Source of the DNA: Cytophagales bacterium
Lineage (GTDB): Bacteria; Bacteroidota; Bacteroidia; Cytophagales; Spirosomataceae
Length of the DNA stretch: 64,000 nt
NCBI GenBank assembly: GCA_013298125.1
Contig: JAAFJP010000002.1
Location: 209,619-273,618, forward strand
Reading direction: 5' to 3'
The position numbers were made by a program, and so were the translations under genes. Positions 23,942-31,900 of the stretch are shown here, piece after piece. Under the pieces are notes generated by a model. That model worked only from the letters and a program-made list of their open reading frames with translations, had not been told where the DNA came from and searched no databases. Positions within the stretch are counted from its first letter, which is position 1; each line of letters starts with the position of its first letter.

Positions 23942-25525
23942 ATGACCGAAAATACAACATCGCTGACTTCAAAACAGGCTTGGAAGGATATACAGAACGA
24001 TACGGCTCTGTTGAGGGACTTTGAAATTAGTATTTTACCTCCCTACATGAACACTTGTCGCTGGTTTGCGGGTAAGGCTCGTTTGCAGGAAAAATTTACG
24101 ATTAAATACTCTATGGAAATCCCTATCAAGGACTCCATTGCCCTTTTATTTATCGTGGAAGTGAAATATGTCGATGGCGAAACGGAAAGTTATCTTTTGC
24201 CTATTTCTTTTATTGATTCAACCAATGCTCAGGAAATTGCCCCGAAAGGAATCATCACTTTGGCGTATATCAACGACAAGCGAGGTTTAGTAGTGGATGC
24301 TATTTATGATGAACGTTTCCAACAGGCTCTTTTTACACAATTAGCTCATGCACAGGATGTTACCCAACGAGAAGGTGGTCGTGTGGAATTCAATCGTGGA
24401 AAGGGATTAGCTGGTGAAGACATCAATGCACCAATTTCTTCAAGGGTTTTACCCGTAGATTCTTCTAATTCCGCCATGACTTTTGGCGAAAAATACTTTT
24501 TGAAACTTTATAGAAAACTATTTGCAGAAACCAATCCAGAAGTGGATATGGTTGAATTTATTACGGAAAATTCTGATTTTGCCTATATTCCAGCCTTTGC
24601 GGGTAGCGTTGTTTGGAAACGTGATGGTAAACCCGATGTTACTTTGGGCATGATGCAAAGAATGGTGGAAAATGAAGCTGATAGTTGGGTACAGACGGGC
24701 GAGCAATTAGAATCGTTTGTAGAGGCATTTACGGATAAAACTTTCTCTATCAAAGAAGATGTTTTTGCCCAAGTGGAGCTATTGGCTCAACGTACTGCTG
24801 AAATGCACTTGGCTCTATACGCACCCCAAGCCGATAAAATGTTTGCTCCTGAGCATTTCAACGATGATTATCGCAATTTTATTCACAAACGTCTGTCTGA
24901 TTTATTGGATAGACGATACAATTTATTGATTGATAATTATGCTAAAATATCCGACCCCGTTACTCAAAAATTAGCTTGGGATTTTATGGAAGCAAAGGAG
25001 TTGATTGATGATTTTGCAAAAGATATTCTCACGAGAGAGATTGATTCTCAACGCATTAGGATTCATGGAGACTATCATTTGGGACAAGTACTTGCCACAA
25101 AAAACGATTATATCATCATAGATTTTGAAGGTGAACCAGAAAGCACCATCACTGACCGCAAGATTAAACATTCACCTTTAAAAGATGTTGCGGGTATGAT
25201 TAGAAGTTATCACTACGCCATCTCTGCCAAGATGTTTAATGACCCCAATACTGCAAAATTTGACCCTGTGCGTGTACAAACTGCCGCTGACCGTTGGTAT
25301 AAATTGATTCAACAAACGTACATGGAGAAGTATTTGGACACCTTCGGGAATCCGCACCCATTGTTTAAGAATAATAATGAAATAAATTTTTTGATGCTAA
25401 TTTATTTGTTGGAGAAGGCAGTGTATGAATTAGGTTATGAAATCAGTTATCGTCCAGATTGGGTGAAAATCCCGCTAAAAGGTATTGTGAATGTGGTTCG
25501 GGAGATTGAGAAATTAAGAATGTAA
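23942..25525 (+). CDS. Maltokinase
   Basis: 527 residues. Phosphorylates maltose to maltose-1-phosphate, usually feeding GlgE-type alpha-glucan synthesis. Family signature: CRWFAGKAR near the N-terminus and the kinase core RIHGDYHLGQVLATKNDYI with the catalytic Asp, then DFEGEPES and RKIKHSPLKDVAGMIRSYHY. A maltokinase domain is often fused to trehalose synthase (TreS). Here it is separate, and no treS, glgE or glgB lies within the window. Cytoplasmic. It is preceded by an AT-rich gap with the tRNA promoter and followed by its own terminator, so it is probably monocistronic. Confidence 0.88.
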   Translation: MTENTTSLTSKQAWKDIQNDTALLRDFEISILPPYMNTCRWFAGKARLQEKFTIKYSMEIPIKDSIALLFIVEVKYVDGETESYLLPISFIDSTNAQEIAPKGIITLAYINDKRGLVVDAIYDERFQQALFTQLAHAQDVTQREGGRVEFNRGKGLAGEDINAPISSRVLPVDSSNSAMTFGEKYFLKLYRKLFAETNPEVDMVEFITENSDFAYIPAFAGSVVWKRDGKPDVTLGMMQRMVENEADSWVQTGEQLESFVEAFTDKTFSIKEDVFAQVELLAQRTAEMHLALYAPQADKMFAPEHFNDDYRNFIHKRLSDLLDRRYNLLIDNYAKISDPVTQKLAWDFMEAKELIDDFAKDILTREIDSQRIRIHGDYHLGQVLATKNDYIIIDFEGEPESTITDRKIKHSPLKDVAGMIRSYHYAISAKMFNDPNTAKFDPVRVQTAADRWYKLIQQTYMEKYLDTFGNPHPLFKNNNEINFLMLIYLLEKAVYELGYEISYRPDWVKIPLKGIVNVVREIEKLRM

Positions 25526-25577
25526 ATTTAGTAACAACAAAAGAGAATTTAAGCCTTAAAACCTTAAATTTTACATA

Positions 25578-25616
25578 AAATCCTCCATGAAGAAAAAACT
25601 TTATGGAGGATTTTTC
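25578..25616 (+). terminator. Terminator after maltokinase
   Basis: AAATCCTCCAT / ATGGAGGATTT stem with A-rich loop and TTTTT tail. Confidence 0.85.
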
Positions 25617-25735
25617 TTTGTCCATGACCGTTTAATAAATCAAGATTACCGTTCGCTAATTCTTCGCTTGTCATGGATTTTTATTCCACAAACTTCTCCT
25701 ATCTTTGGATAAGAATTATATAAAGCACATCAATC

Positions 25736-26413
25736 ATGAAAAAACTAATTGTCTTACTCTCCGCTTTTTTTATTTTTAATCAATCTTCAAAGGCTCAGAC
25801 TTGTGGGTATTTATTGCTAACCAACAATACAGAAGTCGAAATGTCGATGTATGATAAAAAAGGGAATCCTTCTGGAAAAGTGGTTTATAAAGTTTTATCC
25901 AGCAATGGAACTCAGGCAAAAGTCAATTCAAAAGTATTCAGCGAAAAAGGAAAAGAATTGACCTCAGCCGAAGGAACGTACAAATGCGATGGAGGTAATT
26001 TTTCAGTGGATATGAAGGCTTTATTACCAGGCGAACAAGCCAAGACAATGGAAATGAAGGATATGGAGATAAAAAGCAATAATGCTTCCTTGAATTATCC
26101 GAGTTCGATGAGCGTCGGGGCAAAGTTACCCGACAATGAATTCTCAGCCGATACCTATACGGGAGGCATGAAAATTATGTCGATGACCTTGAAAGTTACA
26201 GACAGAAAAGTGGAAGCAAAAGAAAGCCTCACAACACCCGCAGGGACGTATGAGTGTTATAAAATTACGAGTAATCAGAACGTTAAAGCCATTTTTAATA
26301 TGACTATGCAAACGACAGAATGGTTTAGTCCAAATGTGGGCGTTATCAAAACAGAGACATACAGAAAAGGTGATTTAGTATCATCAATGATGATTACTAA
26401 AATTACGAAATAG
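25736..26413 (+). CDS. Secreted TapB/DUF3108-like protein
   Basis: 225 residues; signal peptide ending SSKAQ. The C-terminal part follows the DUF3108/TapB pattern: LTTPAGTYECYKITSNQNVKA, then TEWFSPNVGVIKTETYRKG. Two Cys remain in the mature chain (TCGYLL and YKCDGG). Probably periplasmic; role unknown. A terminator follows at 26501. Confidence 0.75.
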   Translation: MKKLIVLLSAFFIFNQSSKAQTCGYLLLTNNTEVEMSMYDKKGNPSGKVVYKVLSSNGTQAKVNSKVFSEKGKELTSAEGTYKCDGGNFSVDMKALLPGEQAKTMEMKDMEIKSNNASLNYPSSMSVGAKLPDNEFSADTYTGGMKIMSMTLKVTDRKVEAKESLTTPAGTYECYKITSNQNVKAIFNMTMQTTEWFSPNVGVIKTETYRKGDLVSSMMITKITK

Positions 26414-26500
26414 AAATGAATTTGGAATTACAAGCAACTGATATTCAACGATTTAATCGATAAAAACATTTAAGATTGTTACCATAAATTAGTAATTCCG

Positions 26501-26532
26501 AAAGCCTGATGCTCATAGACTCAGGCTTTTTT
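26501..26532 (+). terminator. Terminator after the TapB-like gene
   Basis: AAAGCCTGA / TCAGGCTTT stem with an 11-nt loop and six T. It also marks the left edge of the small-RNA array. Confidence 0.88.
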
Positions 26533-26550
26533 GTGAGGTTTAGACAAAAT

Positions 26551-26612
26551 AAAAAGAGCATCGCCATAAGCAATGCCCTTTCCCGTCTTACCTCTAAACC
26601 TATTTAACTATG
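26551..26612 (-). ncRNA. Small-RNA unit 1
   Basis: Shared 5' segment, then hairpin GCATTGC / GCGATGC with loop TTATG and TCTTTTT tail. Hairpin sequence differs completely from units 3-7 but the fold is kept, with one G-U pair. Confidence 0.6.
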
Positions 26613-26641
26613 AAAAATAACTGCACTATTCTGTCTAAAAA

Positions 26642-26700
26642 TTGCCACCCTTTCCCGTCTTACCTGTAAAGCTATCGATTCGGCGTTCCGATTAACTATG
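26642..26700 (-). ncRNA. Small-RNA unit 2 (diverged)
   Basis: Shared GTAAGACGGGAAAGGGTGGCAAT, but the stretch after CATAGTTAA is replaced by a segment with a TCGG/CCGA hairpin, and no terminator hairpin follows. Possibly degenerate or read through into unit 1. Confidence 0.45.
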
Positions 26701-26783
26701 AAAAATAACTGCACTATTCTGTTTTAGAAACTAATTAAATACTCCATCAAATCTCTTTCCTCAATCTTGAAATAATTAGCTTG

Positions 26784-26848
26784 AAAAAAAGTGGTGTCTC
26801 CAAAGGAAACACCCTTTCCCGTCTTACCTCTAAACCTATTTAACTATG
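26784..26848 (-). ncRNA. Small-RNA unit 3
   Basis: Complete unit: promoter TTTG (26879-26882), 21-bp spacer, TAGATTTT (26850-26857); shared 5' segment; hairpin GGTGTTTCC / GGAGACACC with a TTT loop; tail ACTTTTTTT. Confidence 0.7.
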
Positions 26849-26916
26849 AAAAATCTAATGTCTTTTTATTACTTCTTTCAAATCTACCCTTTTCCGCTTT
26901 CTCTTAATTTTGATTT

Positions 26917-26982
26917 GAAAAAAAGTGGTGTCTCCAAGGGAAACACCCTTTCCCGTCTTACCTCTAAACCTATTTAACTATG
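26917..26982 (-). ncRNA. Small-RNA unit 4
   Basis: Shared 5' segment, hairpin GGTGTTTCC / GGAGACACC with loop CTT, tail ACTTTTTTT. The -7 box is weak here (AT-only sequence upstream). Confidence 0.65.
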
Positions 26983-27024
26983 AAAAATTTTTTATTTCTG
27001 TCGCTACTTTGATTTGTTAGCTTG

Positions 27025-27089
27025 AAAAAAAGTGGCGTTTCCAAGGGAAACGCCCTTTCCCGTCTTACCTCTAAACCTATTTAACTATG
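27025..27089 (-). ncRNA. Small-RNA unit 5
   Basis: Hairpin GGCGTTTCC / GGAAACGCC. Relative to units 3 and 4 a T-A pair has become C-G (both sides changed) and a G-U pair has become A-U, so pairing is conserved. Confidence 0.7.
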
Positions 27090-27157
27090 AAAAATCTAAT
27101 ATCTTTTGTAATTCACTCTCTCATTTCACTCTCTTCAACCTTTGATTTATTAGTTTG

Positions 27158-27223
27158 AAAAAAAAGTGGTGCCTCCAAGGGAAACGCCCTTTCCCGTCTT
27201 ACCTCTAAACCTATTTAACTATG
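27158..27223 (-). ncRNA. Small-RNA unit 6
   Basis: Hairpin GGCGTTTCC / GGAGGCACC, with one C-A mismatch, loop CTT and an eight-T tail. TAGATTTT box upstream. Confidence 0.65.
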
Positions 27224-27273
27224 AAAAATCTAATGTCTCTTTTATTCTCTATCAAATTCAGTCTATTGATTTG

Positions 27274-27338
27274 AAAAAAAGTGGTGTTTCCAAGGGAAAC
27301 ACCCTTTCCCGTCTTACCTCTAAACCTATTTAACTATG
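27274..27338 (-). ncRNA. Small-RNA unit 7
   Basis: Hairpin GGTGTTTCC / GGAAACACC, fully Watson-Crick paired, seven-T tail, TAGATTTT box upstream. Confidence 0.7.
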
Positions 27339-27360
27339 AAAAATCTAATGTCTGATTCTT

Positions 27361-27417
27361 GTGTCGCCCTTTCTCGTCTTACCTCTAAATCTATCGGGCA
27401 ACGTTTGCTTAACTATG
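27361..27417 (-). ncRNA. Small-RNA unit 8 (variant without terminator)
   Basis: Shared GAGGTAAGACGAGAAAGGGCGAC, but with an added GCAA-ACG-TTGC hairpin segment after CATAGTTAA. No terminator before unit 7. Part of an 80-bp direct repeat with unit 9. Confidence 0.5.
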
Positions 27418-27440
27418 AAAAATCTAATGTTTTGATTCTT

Positions 27441-27497
27441 GTGTCACCCTTTCCCGTCTTACCTCTAAATCTATCGGGCAACGTTTGCTTAACTATG
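27441..27497 (-). ncRNA. Small-RNA unit 9 (variant without terminator)
   Basis: Nearly identical to unit 8, offset by 80 bp. First unit in the direction of transcription. Upstream, 27504-27997 holds no gene. Confidence 0.5.
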
Positions 27498-27771
27498 AAA
27501 AATTTTTAATTCTAATTTTAAGAAAACCATTTGATAAAACTTCATACCAATCTCTGCTTAATATCTCCTTGAACGTAATATCTAATCAAAATGTTTCTTG
27601 GCTTTTTATTTATTGATAAACATCAATTTGCTTCTAAAAAGTTCCTGTATTTAGCTCTTTCGCTGTTACATTCTTTTAACGTTAGAACATTTCGTAAGTC
27701 ACACAATTTTAAAAATGTTTTTTTTATTATTCTTAGAATTGTCTAAATGACCCTTTTTCTTAATAACGATG

Positions 27772-27803
27772 CAAAGTTCTGCAATATTTTATTCACTTCC
27801 AAA
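27772..27803 (-). promoter_or_regulatory. Possible promoter upstream of the small-RNA array
   Basis: Minus strand TTTG (27800-27803), 20-bp spacer, GAACTTTG (27772-27779), one or two mismatches from TAnnTTTG. It could start a transcript running into the array. The rest of 27504-27997 is AT-rich with no gene and no further structure that I can see. Confidence 0.4.
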
Positions 27804-27997
27804 TTTTCCTTGCAAATGTCTGAAATAAATTTAACCATAACTACTTAAAAATCAATAGCCAAAGTGGCTATTTTGCTCAAAATGGCATTATTTTGCCGAA
27901 TTTTATTTTGTTTTAGTTCTCAAAAGTTTGCAAATATTTTGTTTGAAATATGCAAAACAATAGAAGCTATTTTTTGAAAAATATTAGAATAGTACAA

Positions 27998-28558
27998 TTA
28001 TTGATTAAATAGATTCATGGTCTTATCTAAGCCCTGTAAGCAAAAACTCAGTATCATTTCAGATACACGGTCAAGGTGTTCTGGTAATTGTTCAAATTGC
28101 TCGCCCGTAAAGTTTCCTAAAACGTATTCAATTTGTCTTCCTTTTCCAAAATCATCGCCTACTCCAAAGCGTAATCGAGGGTATTCGGGTGAGTCTAAAA
28201 TCTCTTGAATATTGCGTAAACCGTTGTGTCCTCCGTGCGAACCTTTGGGTTTCATACGCAACTTACCATAAGGCAAAGCGAGGTCATCGGTAATGACTAA
28301 AATATTTTCTTTTTCTATTTTGAGTTCTTTCATCCAATAATTTACTGCCTTACCACTGAGATTCATAAAAGTGGTGGGTTTAATCAAATGAATTTGCTTT
28401 CCCTTGTGTTTTATTTCTGTATGATAAGCGAGACGTTCCATCGAAAATTTCGTCTCAAACTCACCTGCGAGTCGGTCAAGTGCCATAAAACCGACATTAT
28501 GCCGAGTCAGTAGATATTCAGGTCCAATATTTCCAAGACCTACGATTAGATACTTCAT
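27998..28558 (-). CDS. pth: Peptidyl-tRNA hydrolase
   Basis: Releases tRNA from peptidyl-tRNA that has dropped off the ribosome. 186 residues, full length. Motifs: YLIVGLGNIGPEYLLTRHNVGFMALD with the catalytic His in TRHNVG, KPTTFMNLSGKAV, ITDDLALPYGKLRMKPKGSHGGHNGLRNI, and YPRLRFGVGDD. Single gene. Its upstream gap (28559-28964, about 400 bp) contains degenerate AGCTGTTAGC and CAGTATTCAGT words and no gene. Confidence 0.97.
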   Translation of the reverse strand: MKYLIVGLGNIGPEYLLTRHNVGFMALDRLAGEFETKFSMERLAYHTEIKHKGKQIHLIKPTTFMNLSGKAVNYWMKELKIEKENILVITDDLALPYGKLRMKPKGSHGGHNGLRNIQEILDSPEYPRLRFGVGDDFGKGRQIEYVLGNFTGEQFEQLPEHLDRVSEMILSFCLQGLDKTMNLFNQ

Positions 28559-28964
28559 TTAGTTTATTATTTTAATGAGTTTTTTTAATTAATTTTGTAG
28601 TCCACTAACAAGTAGCTGTTAGCATTTGGCTATTGGCTATGAGCTTTGATAATAAAATTTAGCTAATCAAAAGTTTCGATTGTAAAATATTGATAACTTA
28701 CAGTTTTTAAAACCAAGTCCTCCTCAATTCCTTCTTTGCTATAAGTGTTTGATTTACAGACAATTTTCTAAGAGTTCCTTATCCAGTAAATAGTATTTAG
28801 TATGCAGTATTCAGTTTTAAAGAAAAAATAGTAATATGTTTATAATCAATCAATTACAACGTTTTTGTTAATACTGCCAACTGCCAACTTAATTTTTTAC
28901 TGATTACTTATTTTACATAAATCAATCGTTAAAATTGAGTAATTTTATGTTTTATAATTTGCCC

Positions 28965-31900
28965 ATGAAAAACAATACCACTACCATAAAAAAACTAATT
29001 TTATTTTCCTCGATTCTGTATTTTGGAGTAAATAGTGCTTTTGCCCAAAATGACAAAGCTCTCCCTGCCCCTATCAACACTACCAAATTCACAGAATATG
29101 CTCCATCGGTCAGTGCTGATGGTAGAACGCTTATTTTTGAATCTGACAGACAAGGCGACTGGAAATTATTTGAATCTCATCGAAACGGCAAGAATTGGTC
29201 AGTTCCTACGGCAATTCCCAAAATTACAACTACTTTTTTTGAAAAAGCACCTCTCGGAGGTCCGTGCCTAAGTTACGATGGCAATTTATTGTTTTTTTCA
29301 GCAAATGGCAAAGACTCTGACGGACACGAAGATATTTATTATTCCGTTCGTGAAAAAACGGGTTGGTCTGCCCCGATGAATTTGGGTTCGCCCATCAATA
29401 CCGTAAACTACGAAGGTTATCCTTCGCTCTCAGCCGATGGTAAGTTTCTGTATTTTGCCAGAGCTAAATATACTTTCGGAGATAAAAAAGATGCCCAACA
29501 ACGTTGCTACCAAATCATGCGTTCTGAAAAAGGGGCGGATGGCAAATGGCAAGCCGCTACTGAGTTGCCAAGTCCTATCAATTTAATATGTGAAAAAGCC
29601 CCAAGAATTATGCCTGATGGCAAAACCTTGATGTTTTCTTCTATTAGAAAAGACGGACAAGGGAATTTTGATATTTATAAATGTGAACTTCAACCGAATG
29701 GCACTTGGACAGAAGCCGTTGCCTTAGATTTTTTGAATACTTCTGGACCTGACCAATTTATTGCTGTGCCTTCGTGCGGGGACGTGATGTATTACGTACA
29801 GGATGGTGATATTTACACTGCCAATATCCCAATGAATGCCGTTTCGACTATTCAGGGATATGTGACGGACTCAACGACAAATACGGCTTTGCCCGCAAAA
29901 ATTAGTGTTTCAGAAGTCAGTAATCCTAATAAGGTCATTGCCGAATTTGAATCAAGTGGATTGGATGGGCGTTTTTCAGCCGTTTTGAAACCCAATGGTA
30001 AATATTGTTTTGAAATTAGTGAGGCTGGTTTTTACAAAAAGAAAGTCGTTATTGATTTATCCGAAAAAAAGGATTGTGAGACCGTTGAGCAAGATTTTAG
30101 ATTAATGCCATTAGGTGGAAAATCTGAAAATAGAGAAAAAGAAACTTTCAAATTGAGTTTTTTAGCGATTGACTCTCAAACCAATCTTACTATTCCTGCC
30201 AGTTTTGAAGCAACCGAAGTAACAACGGGGCAATCTATTGCTCTTCAATACAATCCAAATACACTCCAAAATCAAGGCTCATTTCGTTTAAAGGAAGATT
30301 ATTCTATTGAGGCTTCCATGAAAGGCTACAAAAATTCGAGTCTTTCCTTACGTGTGGATGACCGTAGCGAACTCCTCCCTGTGAGCATTATCAAGTTAGA
30401 CCCTATTTCTTCAAACTTTACTGTGAAGGCTTATGATGGAGGTTCTAACGAATTATTGAAAGATACCAAAGTAACCATTACTGAAATTGCTACGAGTCAA
30501 GTTGCCGAAGTAAAAGCGAATCCTGAGACGGGTGAATGTGGGACAAACTTATTGCCAGGCAAGCAATATAAGATTGTGGTATCGTCAGACTTTTGCGAAG
30601 ACAACGAACAAACCATCACCAAGACTGATGATTTAAAAGATATTTCTGTAAAATTAATTCCAAAGAAAATCTCAACTGCCAACTTTACCGCCTTGAATGG
30701 TGAAACTGGTGAGCCGATTAGCGGAGAATTTACCGTTACTTCTGAAAAAACAGGAAAGATTTTTAAAGGTTCGATGAAAGCCAAAGAGACTTTCTCTGTA
30801 AAATTAGCTCAAAACGATAACCTTAAATTAGAAGTTGTTTCAGATGGTTTTGCCACGGCTCGTACCTTGATAGAAATTACGGATCTGGTTTTGGGAGACC
30901 GTCACGATTATGAAGTAAAGTTAGTGATTGACCGTTATCCACTGACTATCAAAGTATTAGATGCTGAAACGCAAAAGCCTATCAAAGAGGCGGTTGTAAA
31001 AATTGCGGATTTGAAAACGAGTGAAGTAAAACAAGCGACTAAGAATAAAACGAATGATTTTACGGCTAATCTAAAACGTTCTGGTTTTTATGAAATCAAC
31101 ATCAAAGCGGAAGATTACGTAGAATCGAAAGAGAAAATCACCAAAGCCCCAGAAGGCGGTGCGGTTAATTTTATGTTGTTGAAAAAGAAACGTTTGCCAG
31201 TCAATTTTGCCATTTTTGACGTGGCGACCAACAAACCATTGAAGGCAACATTTAGTGTTAAGTTAGAAAAAGAACAAAAGACTTTTTCTTTCAAAGACGA
31301 ATCTGACGGAACGGTGAAAGTGGCTGAAAGAGAAGTATTTACCGTAGAAACTTCCGCCGATGGTTACAAACCAAAGCAAAGTACCTTCAACATGGCGGAT
31401 TTTGGGGCAGATAAGAAGTACGTTTTTGATGTTCGTTTGGAGAAAGCCATGTTTGTCTTGAACATCAAAACAACCAACAAAGTAACTAACGAAGCGGTAA
31501 GTATTGCAGATTATAAAATCACAGATTTGACGGTAAAAACGAACAAAACGGATGTTGTGAAATTACCAACGGGTGATGCAACGGTAAGTTTAACGCCTGA
31601 GAATAAATATCATTTAGAAATCGTGGCGGAAGGTTTTGAGAAATTTGAACAAGATTTTACGAAATTATCTAAGAATGAATTAATCTGTGCCTTAGTACCC
31701 AAACCAAAAGAATCAGCCTTGGTTTTCTCAGCGGTTGATTCTACGAGTGGACGAGTGTTGGAGGCTACTTTTAAGGTAACTCCTTCAAAAACAGCCCAAA
31801 TGGTGCAAGGTCGCACGTATGAGAGTACGCCTGAGTACAAGTTGGCGTTGAATGAAGAAGATAATTTTAATGTTGAAACTTTCGTAAAAGGTTATTACAT

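Larger units (their letters stand above)
26551..27503 (-). repeat. Tandem array of nine small-RNA-like units
   Basis: Nine copies of a conserved segment (on the minus strand CATAGTTAAATAGG, then TTTAGAGGTAAGACGGGAAAGG), spaced irregularly at about 80-140 bp, with no protein gene between 26414 and 27997. Read on the minus strand, six units continue into a hairpin; in units 3-7 it is followed by seven or eight T and in unit 1 by five. Hairpin sequences differ while the pairing is kept. Several units have a TAGATTTT box just upstream of CATAG. Together these look like promoter plus ~60-65-nt RNA plus terminator, repeated. The units between 27361 and 27513 are an 80-bp direct repeat with a different internal hairpin and no terminator of their own. 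Confidence 0.75.

Noticed and set aside
26611..27500. Short plus-strand peptides beginning MKN(L/F) in the array
   Set aside because: ATGAAAAA is part of the conserved segment, but the frames have different lengths (10 to 43 codons) and unrelated sequences, while the minus-strand hairpins covary. A peptide family is less likely, though not excluded.
26551..27503. CRISPR-like array
   Set aside because: Units are 80-140 bp apart with variable, related spacers and hairpins with T-tracts; no cas genes and repeats are not short and uniform.
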